From: Cryptomeria japonica
Lineage: Eukaryota > Streptophyta > Pinopsida > Cupressales > Cupressaceae
NCBI RefSeq assembly: GCF_030272615.1
Contig: NC_081406.1
Location: 478,234,900-478,298,899 of the forward strand
DNA: 64,000 bases
Direction of reading: 5' to 3'
The notes beneath the pieces were generated by a model that was not told where the DNA came from, ran no database searches, and worked only from the letters and a program-made list of their open reading frames with translations. Made by a program: the position numbers and the translations under genes. Shown here piece after piece: positions 45,859 to 58,200 of the stretch (its first letter is position 1; each line of letters opens with the position of its first letter).

Positions 45859-47717
45859 ATGGCTACTCTCCTAGGGACCTACCTGGGGCTCCCTCTCACG
45901 GTCAAGGAAGTCACCCCCACCTTCTGGAACTCTATCTTGGAAAGAATGCAGAAAAAGCTTACGGGATGGAAAGGGAAATTTCTCAGTAGCGCGGGGAAGC
46001 TCCAGCTCCTCGCAGCCTCCCTACAGGGAATTCTAGTCTACTTCCTCTCCATGTTCAAAATATCAGGGACCATGGGTGAAAAACTTGAAAAAATTAAAAA
46101 AAAATTTATGGACTGGCTTAGAGGGAAAAAAACGCCTGGCTTTGGTCAACTGGGATATTGTTTGTTTACCCAAATCTCTAGGAGGTTTGGGTATACAAAT
46201 GATCAATGCCCTCAATAAGGTTCTAATTTCCAAGGTGGGATGGACCTTGGCTAAAGGGGAGGCGGACTGGTGCAACATCATCAAAGCTAAGTATTTGGAC
46301 TAGGAGCATTTCTTTTATAATCTGAATACTTTTGACCTTCCCCAAGCCTCCAAATTATGGAACAACATCCTAAAGAATAAAGTGATGGTCAGAGAAGGTC
46401 TGAAGTGGCAGCTTGGAGATGGCAAAAAGGTGAGATTCTGGGAGGACTTTTGGACGGAGGATAAACCGTTAATCAACACTTGCTTCCATCAAATCAGGAA
46501 CCATTTCAAGGCTATCCTGGGGGATTAGGTTGCGGATTATTTGGTCCCAGGAAGTGGCTGGAAGGACTTAGTCCCCATCTGTAGCAATCAACCAAACCTT
46601 GTCCCCCTGGCTCAGGAGTTGCAACTCTTACTTCTGAAAACTATAATTCCCATGACCACGAATGAAGACAGCTTCATTTGGAAAGAGACACAATCGGGCC
46701 AATTCTCGGTCAAATCTGCATACTCTCAGTTCCTAAAACACCCTGTGGATGCGGAAGATTGGAAGAAAGTCTGGAACCCTCAGTTAATTCCCAAAATTAA
46801 TTTCTTTTGGTGGTCCCTCATGCATGGCAAACCCTCACGCTTGATAACTTGAAAAAGAGGGGATTCCATCTCCCCAATAGATGCAGCTTATGTAAAAAGG
46901 ATGAGGAATCTATTGACCACCTTTTTATTCTATGTCCCTTTGCGGCTCACATTTGGTCTGTCACTCTTCAGAAATGTGGTCTGTGTTGGGTCTTCCACAA
47001 GAATATAAAAAAATTTGTGTTTGATTGGACCCCCCCTTCCCATCATCCCCTCATCATTCAGCTTTGGAAACAAATTCCTCTGCACATCTGATGGGCTTTG
47101 TGGAAGGAGAGAAACAACAGAATTTTTAGAGACATTGAGACCCCTCTGGACTCTGTTGCCCTCACTTGCTTTAAGTTGATATCTGAGAATCTAGAAGCTA
47201 CAAAATGGAAAATCCCCCCTATCCTCCTGATGAGACAGATAAGAAGATCACTGGCGGCTGGAAGCTCCCCCCTGGCTTCGATCGTTTCAACAACAGCACC
47301 AAGAAAAAGAGACAGATAACTAGGTGGTCTTCCCCTATAATTCACTAGTTTAAATTGAATTTTGATGGCTCTGCTCAGTGCAACAGTCAAGCTGGTGGTG
47401 GAGTCATCAGGGATCATCTAGGGAACATGGTTGCAGCCTATGCTGGCAACCTCAGTGAAAGTTTGGTCACTCAAGCTGAGGGAATGGCCCTCCTCTGGGG
47501 GCTGAAAATGGCTAATGACATAGGAATAAAGCATCTGGAAATCGAAGGAGACTCTCAAGTTATTATCGACTCTATCAAAGGGAATGCTTCAGCTGGATGG
47601 AGATTGGAACCCATTCTGAGGGATATCAGGCACTTGCTTGTCAAAATGGAGGACTTCACCATAGACCACATCTTCAGAGAAGGAAATAGAGCGGCGGATT
47701 CCATGGCGGCTGAATGA
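45859..47717 (+). pseudogene. LINE 2 ORF2 C-terminus: RT thumb, zf-RVT, RNase H
   Basis: TLLGTYLGLPLTVKEVTPTF is the region just after the reverse transcriptase active site. A frameshift near 46130 and a stop at 46301 follow. The zf-RVT is at 46780-46960 (LKKRGFHLPNRCSLC, then HLFILCPFAAHIW). The RNase H (47355-47717) is intact in one frame, with all four acidic residues in place: MNFDGSAQCNSQ, QAEGMALLWGL, LEIEGDSQVIIDS and EGNRAADSMAA. The stop at 47715 is the natural ORF2 end. Confidence 0.88.
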
Positions 47718-47992
47718 AGGCTGCAGATGGGCTTACGATGCTAGAGGAACCCCAATCTGCTACCAATCACTGTTAAGGAAATCCTGGATAAGAAAAAAGC
47801 CTTGTGCCAGGAAAGGAATAACCCTTCCGCCCAATGATGAAGGAAAATGTGTTAATTTTTTCAAATTGGCACGAAGATCCTGCCAATTTCTACCACAGAC
47901 GGACACGTAGTAGAGGTATGCAGAGTCATCACTGCCACAAGGGATGAATTTATAAAGAAAGGACTGACATCAGGAATGACTACCATTCATTT

Positions 47993-49650
47993 ATGACTCA
48001 GATGGTGCCAACTGGCGACGGCAAAGGTGGCATTGGGGAGCTATCAACTCACATTGGCCCAAGTAATGAGTTGTCAACTCACATTGGCCCGAGTAAAGGC
48101 TCGCATGCTCTAAGTAGATCTCTAGCCAGCGATATCTACGAGACCTTAAAGGATAATAATCACTATGATTATTATAACCGTTTAACCCAAGTCTGGTACA
48201 TTTTCCCTAACCATTTCGTCTTGAGTTTGCTTCGGCTCTACGTTTTGGCTTTCTGTCATTTTCAAACAAAGAAGCTGGAGGATTCTAAAATGGGGGGGGA
48301 CAGGCTCAAACTGGAACCCAACAAAGTTGAGGAGTTCAAAGCCAAACCAGCGGCCTGGTTCATGTGCACCGAAGGAGGCATTGACAAATTCATGGAGAAC
48401 ATGAAGGGCAACGATGAGAGACTCTCTAAATAATTTGTGTCCTCCTGGGAGGACAGAAGGGTGACTGTGGGGGGAATCTCCTTCAAAATAAATGGAGAGG
48501 TCATAGCCCAAGCTACTGGCCTCTCAATGGAGGGAAGAAAATGGAAAAAACAAAGCCGCATTGTGGACTCTACCAACCTTAACCAGTTTTTCCGCCACAG
48601 CGAGAACCCTATCAAGAGGGCTGGAGGCTTTAACAAAGAGGAACTCCCGCACCCTTGGGATGAAGTCTGCTACATAGTGATGAATTATTTTACGCTCGAA
48701 GGTAGGTACGACATTTTCTACTACTACCACCTCCCCTTCCTAAACCATTTGAGGAACAAAGACCTCATTTCCATTCTGTTCTTTTTATTGCACTCCATGG
48801 ATGCTAACGTTAAAGATATAGCTGATGCCAAAAAGAAATGAAAAGACTTTCCTATCCTACACTAGGGCCTTATGCTCTGCCTTTTCAACTTCCACCTCGC
48901 CCTCTGCCTGCCCTGTTCCATTTCTGTGCAGAATGTCAACCCCTCGACCCAACCTTTGGCCATTAATGATTCAAGCCCCCGTTGCACGGAACTTGGCTCC
49001 TCCAACAAGAAAACCAAGAATCACTCCCTCGAGGAGGTCAAAACCCCTAAAATTGTTAAAATCCAAGAAATTGATTCGGACCTGGACTTTCCCGAAGACG
49101 CCAACATGCCCCGCCACTCTAGCAAATTGGCCTCTAAACCCTCTGATAAATCCCTAAGAGACCCTCCTCCTCGCATGATACAGGAAACTCCATTCTGACT
49201 GATAAAACCCCCTAGGCCCAGCACAAACATTCCCCCCTTTCTATGAGCTCAACCCATGTTTCCAAAAGCCCAGCCACCTCTATGAGTCTGGAACCAGCCA
49301 ATTTCCCTTCCTCGACCTTCAGGATTGAGAAAATGCTGGTTGTTGAAGAGGCTAGTAGTGTGAAGGAAGAAGATCCCAACTTGGCAGAGCTCAGGAAAAA
49401 GATAGAAGCCCTCTCTGACAACCTGTAGGTGATTACCAGCAGACTGGAGGCGACGGAGTCAAAGATGCATGGTGTCTAAATTTGCTCTAAATGTCATGAA
49501 ATGCTCAGCCACTACTCTGTGCCTCTTGCAGGATAGCGCGGGCAAAGGTAAAGGCAAGGAGGACGAGGACTTTAAAGGCCTGTTCAAGTTCCTCACTAAG
49601 GAATGGGCTAAGAAGCTTCTCCCTAAGAAGAGTCGTGGGAAAAAGAATTA
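47993..49650 (+). pseudogene. LINE 2 ORF3, homologous to 10240-11800
   Basis: The first frame (47993-48433) contains GSHALSRSLASDIYETLKDN and a segment KMGGDRLKLEPNKVEEFKAK. After TAA 48431 the next frame reads SSWEDRRVTVGGISFKINGE, VIAQATGLSMEGRKWKKQ, EVCYIVMNYFTLEGRYDIFY and LISILFFLLHSMDANVKDIA, to 48841. A frameshift leads to a Ser/Pro/Lys-rich region (48872-49198) and then a helical tail (VKEEDPNLAELRKKIEALSD) ending KKLLPKKSRGKKN at 49650. Only three or four breaks occur over 1.65 kb. The globular block pattern resembles plant 'putative transposon protein' domains, but this is weak by eye. Function is unknown. Confidence 0.65.
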
Positions 49651-49937
49651 ATTTTCTGCATGTGGAGAAGTTTTTTGTCTATGCGGTGTAGTAGGCTGGA
49701 TAGGTCTAGTTTCGGCTTATGTTTAAATTTTAATGCTTATAGCCCTGTGTGGCACTGGAAGTATACTCTGACTGGTAGTATTTTATTGGTGATAAACTCT
49801 CGTAAGATGGTTTTTGTTTTTGATAGAGGTAAAAGGTTGCTTCTGTGTTGATTTTTTACGGACAATGGTCCTTCCATTGTTCTCTTAATTGTACCCATGG
49901 GTCAGCCCCCTCATTTTTGGTTGCTTTTATTATAAAA
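49651..49937 (+). other. LINE 2 3' untranslated region and tail
   Basis: A potential hairpin, ACAATGG-TCCTT-CCATTGT, lies at 49862-49880, about 60 nt before the TTATAAAAAAC tail. LINE 1 has a smaller one at the equivalent place. No ORF is convincing. Confidence 0.6.
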
Positions 49938-50122
49938 AACATTGGAGCCATTTTTCAAAATTTTCATTAGATTAATCTTTTAATTTAAATTTTCCAATTT
50001 TTTTGTCAATCAATCTCTTGAGTGGGCATACTTGACATTATACCGATATTAGGGGCAAGTTGAGACTTGATTTATTTTTTAATTTTTTCTTTGAAACAAC
50101 ATTGTCTCAAAGAGGGGCGAAG
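49938..50122 (+). other. 3' end of an unidentified LTR element, with polypurine tract
   Basis: The AT-rich sequence ends in CTCAAAGAGGGGCGAAG, directly followed by an LTR start. The element body to the left is lost or replaced by LINE 2. Confidence 0.6.
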
Positions 50123-50882
50123 TGTATACACCTAAAAATTGTTAAGATTAATTAATATTTATTGTTTATTTAATGTTTATTCTTCTATCAAATAAATAAA
50201 TAAATTGAAAACTTTATTTATTTGATTCATTGATCCTATTCTTCTATGTCAATTTATTAATTAAATATTAATTATTTAATTAATTCTCTTCTTAATTCTT
50301 CTATAGTTCTTGATTAAATAATTCAAAAGTATTTAATTCTTAATCTTAATTCCACATCATTCTCTTATCTACATCATCTTTCAATCTCATCATATTATGT
50401 GGCTAAATAAATTATAATTTCCTAAATATCTAAATTGCCACATTAATTCTTGACTTCTATTCCTAGTCAAGAGGAGGAAGAAAACTAGTTGTCCTCCTAT
50501 TTCCTATATTCACTCCACTACTAATAAATTTTTGGAGGAGGTTTTTTCCACCTCAACCTAGTCAACATCCACTTGTCTTTCATTCCGCAGATCATCTCCA
50601 TCCATCCTATATTCTTGGGTTTTCATCTCTAGTCAAGGTGAGCATACTGCCACTTGGACTCTTCTTCCACCTTTCTCTCCATCTTGCATGTGTAGAAGGA
50701 ACATCTCCCTCCTTTATCTCTCACATTCTAACCAATCATTCTGAGCCATTTATTTGTCAAGATTCACTCTCGACTGTTGATCATTTCCATGTAGGATTTT
50801 TCTCTTGCAAACTCAATAAAAATAGCTTTTCTCCAGCAGTTTGAGGCTAGTCATTATCAAACATTTTAGAGAAATCTATCAT
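50123..50882 (+). repeat. LTR of the TGTATACA family, left ~760 bp
   Basis: It starts TGTATACACCTAAAAATT, like the solo LTR at 21918-22962 read on the minus strand. It is cut at 50882 by element C. The remainder would lie beyond the window. ORF 50638-50844 has no recognisable motif and I do not call it. Confidence 0.7.
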
Positions 50883-52044
50883 TGATGAACTTATAAGGCA
50901 CTGAGATGGGGGGTGAATCAGTGCAAGCAAAAACAATATAAATCTGATTACCAACTTTAACAAATTAAAACTTATCAAGCATATAAGAAATATCACCACA
51001 TAAGCTAATGCCCAATAAAAAAAAATTCACATAACACAAAAGATTTATACGTGGAAACCCAAAAGGGAAAAACCATGGTGGGAGTTGGTACCTACAAGAT
51101 TCACTATCTACAGAATAGAAATCTTGACCGATTAAGGTCTTACAACTATGCCCTATTAGGAGCAGACCTGATTAAGAGTCACTCGGTTAAGGGATTTGAA
51201 TGATAAGCCCTATTAGGAGAAATGACCTATTAGGATCAACCTCGCAAGATGATTTAACACTCTGATATAGAGCTACCCTGTTAGGGGATTTACAAGTTAA
51301 GGCTTGTTAGGACCTATGTGTCTGATAAGATCTACTTCAGTTCCTTAAAAAATCAATAATACATCAATATAGAACTTCACAAAACACCGCACAATCAAAT
51401 TTGCCTTATTCTCATTCGATCTCACACACACTCATTTATACACATACCAACTTGATACCTCATCACAATTTTTATAAACAATTTTCATTTAGTCAGCTAC
51501 AACCTTGGAACAATTTTCCAGGTTCAATGAATCTAGACAAACTTACATCGCATGATTTACTTATGTCGGCAATCGACATAACAAATTAAAACCCGTGTTG
51601 TTTTACCAATTTAAGTGAGTTAATCACTATCGGTTAAGTGTTCTACTTGTTTGTTTTCTCTGTACATTAAATCTTGCTCATCCAATTGAATCTGCCAATG
51701 CAGTTGAGAACATAGCTCCAAATACCTATCACCAACATCTCTGTAAAACTGCATCATCGAACTCTTCATGAATCACCTGTACTGGTTGTCGGAGTGCAAC
51801 TCTGTCTCAATTTACCGATTGAGATCCTAATTACTGATTCTCTATAAAACTGTCATTTGTACCGGTTATACCTTACCGATTGGCTACCCAGACTTAGATG
51901 ACCACTAAACCATTTTTGCCATCAATGACAACACAAAACTTAGTCATCAAAAATGAATCTCAATCTCTTCATCACATTCGCCAATCAATCATATACCTGT
52001 TGCATATCAACAACAATCTTTACCACTTCAGTCAAATGCCAACA
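50883..52044 (-). repeat. Element C 3' LTR
   Basis: On the minus strand it starts TGTTGGCATTTGACTGAAG at 52044 and ends AGTTCATCA at 50883. It is preceded by TCAAAGGGGGATAT. Near its end it shows the CACCCCCCATCTCAGTG segment shared with A and B. No convincing gene lies within. Confidence 0.85.
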
Positions 52045-52308
52045 ATATCCCCCTTTGACATTGATGGCAACAATTAAGAAAAAATTTGTCAAATAAGTGT
52101 GAAAAACAAAAATTGACTACATGACATATACTCCCCCTTAGCAATTGTATGTATAATAAACAAATACAATACTCATACTTATTACATACAAAATTTTGAC
52201 TCAACTCTTACTCCCCCTTTGACAACAATGCCAAATGAAAAATAAAAAATATGTGATAGCAAAATTTGCATTAGAGCATATATCTAGATATATGAGTCAT
52301 AAGGTCTT
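52045..52308 (-). promoter_or_regulatory. Element C 3' region with three polypurine tracts
   Basis: On the minus strand, AAAGGGGGAG-like tracts occur at about 52211-52220, 52131-52140 and 52048-52056. The last abuts the LTR. Spacing resembles that in the copia at 3434-3677. Confidence 0.75.
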
Positions 52309-53417
52309 TGTTGGCATTTTTGATGTTTATGTTGTGATTGTCATTGATGGACACACACTTGCATTGAGATCTCCTTTATATGTATGAGTTAGAGCACAAC
52401 CAGTATTTGTTCCAACCGGTATGTTGTATTATAGTCTTTAGACTATTGGTGTTTTGCAGAATGTGTTTCCCGGTCTGAAGCAGCATGTTGACCCCAAGAA
52501 GTTCGTGGATCCCAAGCGGTACGAGGGATTAAAGCGGCATAACACATTTTTACCAGTCGTCATTTTTGTCAAACTGGCAACCAGCATTTTATATGAACCA
52601 GTAATACTCTGTGATGAGTTACCATCCACCGATTGTTTGACGGTTTCCACACCTAAACAGTGCTTTTTGTGTCGTGGTACCAAGTATGTCCAGGTTCATT
52701 GAACCTAGGAAATTGTTATTTAATCCTATTGGACCGACATGAAATCAAATTCCTTTATAAGGACATCATGTCTAGGGTTTTAGGATGTTGATGTGGTTGT
52801 AGCAAAAGTTTATGTTGTTGCTAGGGTTTAAGATGGTTGAGGAGTTGGAGAGAATATGAATGTGTAGAAGACTGAAGTAATGTTGGAGTGCATTAGGAAT
52901 GAGTTATCAAGGATCTAACCGAGCAGTCTGTGCTACTAGCTAGATCAAACACTTGTTGATTACTCACATCTTTGACAAGTCTATAGCCCTTAACCAGGTA
53001 GGCCCAAAAGCCTTTTGTAAATCCTCTAACAAGGTGGTTCACATCTATGGATCCAAAATCCTCTAGCAAGGTAGTCTTTAATCGGACTTATCTCCTAACA
53101 GAGATTGAGATTCCGAACAGGATCTGTTCTGGTAAAGAACATTGTAAGACCTTAATAGGTTTGGTTCCTATTCTGTAGTTAGTTACTTGTGAGTTCCATC
53201 TCACCGTTGTTTTTCCCATTTGGGTTTCCACATAAAAATCTCTTGTGTTATGGTGTTTTTGCTTATGTGGGTGAATGCATTATTAGCTATTTGGTTTGCA
53301 TGTGTGTTAATCGATTTGTCTGCTAAATTGTTATACCAGTTTACTATTAGTCTTGCAAATTGTTTAAGTGCGGAGATTTTTGGCATACTAATTCACCCCC
53401 CCTCTTAGTATTCATCA
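52309..53417 (+). repeat. Element B 5' LTR
   Basis: It starts TGTTGGCATTTTTGATG and ends AGTATTCATCA. A TATA box, CCTTTATAAGG, lies at about 52752-52762 (59251-59261 in the 3' LTR). Several CCGG sites of the 3' LTR are CAGG or CCAG here, which suggests cytosine-methylation decay. Confidence 0.93.
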
Positions 53418-53419
53418 AT

Positions 53420-53431
53420 TGGTATCAGAGC
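53420..53431 (+). promoter_or_regulatory. Element B primer-binding site
   Basis: TGGTATCAGAGC, the canonical initiator-Met tRNA complement, 2 bp after the LTR. Confidence 0.93.
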
Positions 53432-53467
53432 CAACCTTTCTATAAGTTTAACCACTTGGAAAGAGAT

Positions 53468-54751
53468 ATGGGGGAATACTCTATAAGGGAACTTACACAT
53501 CAGGTCACTCAGTCTAAGCAAGCCTATGATGATCTTATGGTCAAATACAAGGCATCTCAAGCAAAAAGGAGAGAACATGCTGAAAAGCTGATGGAGCTAT
53601 CTAAAAATAGTTATTCAGATGAAGCAGACATGGAAGCCCTAATTACAGAAGTAAATAAGTTGAATGAATCAAACTCCAACCTGAGAAAGGAGTTGGAAGG
53701 ACTGACTATCCGAATGTGTCAAGAGCTTGAGAACCGGAGGAAAGTTGAAGATCTGGTGAAAGAAAGAGATCATGAGATCTCCAAGCTGAAATAAGAGATC
53801 AGTGCCCTAATTGCTCAACTCCATGCAACCAAAGTGGAAAAGGAAGACATGCAAGGAGAAATGAACACTGCCATCTTTGAGAATGAAAGCCTATTGGAAA
53901 CAAATGCTGCTATTTCTAAAGAACTCTCTGAGTCAAAGGAAATACTTGCTAAGTTCAACAAGAGTACTGTCAAGCTAGAGAAAAAGCTTGAATCTGCCAA
54001 ACCAGTCAAGAATACCAATGGACTTGGTTATTCCAGTCATGAGGAAGGTGAGACCTCTGGTACAAATCCTGGAACGTCAAAGAAACAACCGACATCAAAG
54101 GATAAAGGTAAGCAAAAGTTTAAACATGTTTGCTTCAACTGTCTTAAAGAAGGACATACTACAAATGTGTGTAGAAGTAAGGCTTACAACAATTTTCCTT
54201 ATTTTCTAAATGATAAGCCTAGATCCTATAGATTTAATGGTAACTGTTATGCATGCAACAAGTATGGGCATAGAGCATCTGAATACAAGTCAATTATGAA
54301 CAACATTGATAGATATCCTCAGAGGACCCAAGGAGCTGGTCCTGAACCTTTTGTGAACAGGAATCACAACTAGTTTAATGCCTTCAATCATCAGCAAAGA
54401 AGCGATGGCTATCGAGTGGCAACCGGATGAAGAGCAAACTATATGGTCTATCATGGTCACGGTCATGGTCACACTGCTGTACCATGCAAAAGGAAGAATG
54501 GAAACATGAACAATGGACCTTGGAGAGCACCTGGATTGGTTTGCTATCACTGCAACAAACCAGGTCACAGTGCCAGATTCTGTAGATCAAGAAAGAACAT
54601 ATCTGATGATATATCGATCACTCCAGAAGGAAACATTGATGTTGACACTGTTCAAGTGGACATGAACAAAACCTGGAAGAAGAAACCAGCAGTGTTACAA
54701 GAGGAACCGATTTCTGCACCTAGTGTGGAAATCATGGAACTGGCAAACTAA
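53468..54751 (+). pseudogene. Element B gag-like ORF: coiled coil and CCHC knuckles
   Basis: The start is ATG 53468 (MGEYSIRELTHQVTQSKQAY). The first 180 residues are a coiled coil (NKLNESNSNLRKELEGL, ESLLETNAAISKELSESKEI). Knuckles read CFNCLKEGHTTNVC (about 54130), CYACNKYGHRASEY (about 54250, last Cys is Tyr) and CYHCNKPGHSARFC (about 54540). Stops at 53792 (TAA), 54372 (TAG) and 54428 (TGA), plus frame changes, break it. It is of similar length and order to the ORF in element A. The coiled coil could let it assemble with gag of an autonomous relative (inference). Confidence 0.78.
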
Positions 54752-55203
54752 GCTTCAGAAAAAGCTTAGGGGGAGCAAACGGAGAAATGTTTCGAACCCC
54801 CAGTTTACACCAGTAAAAGACCTTAACCAGTATATCATACCTATCGTTTGGTAGAAGACCGAAAATGGTAAAAAAGGCAAATTAGGGTTTACACCCTAAT
54901 GGAGGAGCATTAATGACGGTAGGTGAGGAATATGCTTAAAAGCATTTTTCAAATCATTTCTCACTATCAGTTTTTGAGCGAAGAAAAGTTTTTCAAAGAG
55001 CAGAGCGACGAAAAGGCGATTTGAGCTAAGATTTTGAGAAATTGAGAAACCGCGAAGAAGATTCAAATCCAAACTACAAATGGCCAAGTGGAGAACACAA
55101 AGCGGTGATTCAGCAACCGATGGAATGTGAAGTGAAGGAGAATCTGCAAGCCCTAAATTCACGTGTTTCAAAAGGTATTTCTCAAGTTCTTAAAATTTCT
55201 ATC

Positions 55204-58200
55204 ATGGCTTCTACATCTCATACCAGTTCTAGTGCATCTGTCGAGTCTGCAAGTTTTATTCAACAAAAGTCTAAGTATAATGCCCTATCACAAGTTCCGG
55301 CTAGTGTGATAGTAGAAGAGGGAATTTCTGACTACATAGATTGCAAGATTGAAGACCTAGGGTCTCTAGCTATCCACTCCCAATTAGGTTTATTTTGTGG
55401 AAAGGATAAGAAGATCAAACCGGAGTATAATATTTTGGAGAAGAAGAAGCTCCACAATGTTGTTTACTTCCTGGAGGATTTCAGAGAGGATCATATAAGG
55501 ATCATTCTGAGCAGAGTCCATGGTGACAAGATGTACCTGGAAAGAACACATGATATCACACTGCAGGCAATTCATGCAGTCACTAGTTTCTACAACACAG
55601 GGGAAGTGCCAGCCCTAAGGACGGTAAGCAAAAATGAAATGTCCAAGCTGACCGGTTCAATGAGCGACTCACAAGGCATGACAATCAATTCTATCAAGGA
55701 TGATCTGGTTAAGTATGCCTGCATGGTGATAGGCTACCAGACATTCTCTGCCAGTAGAATTAACTTTGTATCTACTGCAGCAGTAAATGTTGCTTACCGG
55801 ATGATAAAGGAGGATGCATCATTTGACCTGTGCACCGGTATGCAGAGACAACTCCTGTTGAATCTGAAGTCAATCAAACGGGATAATGCACTAAGGTTCA
55901 AGTTTGGACAACTACTGGTTGGGTTGTTCTTCTATTTCCAAGGCTACTTTCTAGGAGTAGGAGATGTCTAGTGGTCTGCTGACCAACCGGTGACCAAGCA
56001 AATCAAGGAAAGCATTCAAGCAATTGGAACCGTTTACCCTGATGTTCTGAACAAGTATTTTGATGAGTTCAGACATAAAATGAGCCAAAGAATGAGGATA
56101 TTAGGTGACATCATCAAGAAATATGAAGACGATATATGTTTCACCATCCAAGTGGATAAATGCATAATGGAGGTTGTTGAGCCCAGATAGGAAGAAGTGG
56201 AGCCAATGGGCTATGAGGTGATGTACGATATGCTGGAAGGGTATGCCTCTACCGTTATTGCCTCACCTCTTGATCCTAAGGCAAAGAGGACCGGACTCTA
56301 TCTGGAAAGGGTTACACCGGTCGAGGAACCCTCTACAAAGAAAGGAAAAGAACCTGTAGTGAAGAAGGCAAAGGCAGTGTCTGCAGCATCACCACCGGTT
56401 ACTACTGCAACTCCAAAAGTGACCAAGTGGTCACCAGCCAAGAAGAAACTGGAAGCAGCACCGGCTAAAGTCTTCGAGAGGAAAAGGAAGACAAAAAGCA
56501 ATACACCAGACTCAGAGGAAAATGTGTTTGAGGAGAAGCCCAATAAGGCAAGACAGACAAGAAAGAAGACAAAGAATGAACCGGCATCATCTGCACCGGT
56601 AAATATTGATATCTCCTCCTATAAACCTTTAACACATTGTCAAAGAACAATAAAGAATATTAGGAGAAAATTGCTACATGATTCAATTGAGTATTTTGAT
56701 GACTTTAATGATGATGAAAAGGAAGTGGTTGAAAAGGAAATAATTCAGTATTTATGTGTTAATGACCGGTCACCTTCAGAAATTAGATCTGAAACAGCGG
56801 ATTCTTTGTATAAGTCCTTAGACAATAAATGGCACATTGCCATAGAGTAGGAACAAGAAATGAGAGAAAAAGTTTTTGCTGAACATTTTCCTGACGTATC
56901 AAATTCAGAACTGTTCGATGTAATGAAAAAATACAAAGGTCTTTTCTTCATGAGAAGAAGAAGACTCCTGTTACTAGAAGGGAAGGGTAAGGAAGTGCTC
57001 AAGGATACACACACTTGTGCTCTACAAGCTCTGAAGATGCATCGAGTGGCTGAAGCCAATTGGCAAGCTGAGAAAGAACCAGTTATAACAAAACCAAATG
57101 AAGCATTTGATGATGAAGGAAACCCAATTGATGTTGATGCCCTAGACGTAAATGATGTTACTCAAGAAACACCATCTGAGGCAACAGGACAAGAGCAACA
57201 GGCTGAACAGGTTGATAAGCAAGCTGACGACAGACAGGAAGTGAAAAATGAACAAGTCGAGTATAGGAAAAAGGATGAAGAAGAGAATAAGAAAAAGACT
57301 AAAGAGGAGAAGAAGAAGGATGAAGAAGAGAAAAAGAAGCAAGAAGATGAAAAGAAAAAGAATAAATGGGAAGACAAGGAAGAGGAGAAGAGGAAGGAAG
57401 TAGAGAAGAAGAAGAAGAAGGAAGAGGAAGAAAAAGAAGAGAAGAGGAGAGAAGCAGAGAAAAGGAAGAAGGAAGAGGAGGACAAAGAAGAGGAGAAAAG
57501 GAAAGAAGCAAAGAAGAAAAAAGAAGAGGAGGATAAGGAAGCGAAGAAGAGGAGAGAAGCGGAGAAGAAGAAAGCGGAAGAGGACAAGGTAGGAGAAGTG
57601 GAGAAGAGAACCCAAATGGAGACTTTGAAGGCAACCAGGAGTCAAGCCAAAATAGCTGATCTCACCAGTCCTAACGATCTCTAGTCTGCAAGTGAAATGG
57701 AGCTAATACAGAGCATCAAGGTTGCTCAAGAGCGCCTTGAAATTATTCGAAGGAAGAAGGAGCAGGATGTAATTCAAGCAGTTGTGGACACTCTTACTGG
57801 TTTAAACATGGTACAAATCTTCCCAACACCGATTCATTACTAGCTAAACTTAAGCTCCTATGCATAGTAGTGGATGATCAGGTGCAGAGCCTAGAAGAGG
57901 CAGTAGACGCAAATGTCAAGAAGGAGCATCAAAAATCTCTTAATATAGCTCTAGTGAAGAAGTTGAATGAGCTCCGGTATGAACTAAAGAAAGAACAAAA
58001 GGATATAAGGGACGCTCTAGATGAGGGGAATTTTGCTACTCAGCAAGATCTGCGAACCCCATCTGTTCTATGATGATGTGCTAGCTCAGAAGCAAAAGCT
58101 TCAAACAGACTTACAGTCCTACATGAGCACATTCAAGCCACCTTATGATTCCTTTACAACTTATGGGCAAACCATTCATCAGTTTCACATCTAGTCAGCA

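Larger units (their letters stand above)
45850..49937 (+). mobile_element. Second LINE, 5' truncated, with ORF3
   Basis: It begins inside the reverse transcriptase thumb and proceeds through zf-RVT, RNase H, a second ORF and a 3' tail ending TATTATAAAAAAC. 5' truncation is normal for LINEs. The family is the same type as LINE 1 because the ORF order and the ORF3 protein match. I could not find a convincing target duplication, so the left edge is approximate. This copy is better preserved than LINE 1. Confidence 0.85.

Noticed and set aside
45850-49937. Target-site duplication for LINE 2
   Set aside because: The flanks at about 45830-45850 and after 49937 share no convincing word of 8 bp or more; none is reported.
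57142-57645. Leu/Phe/Ser-rich open frames on the minus strand (up to 167 codons)
   Set aside because: They are the complement of the GA-rich Lys/Glu tract of ORF X; the low-complexity composition explains the lack of stops.
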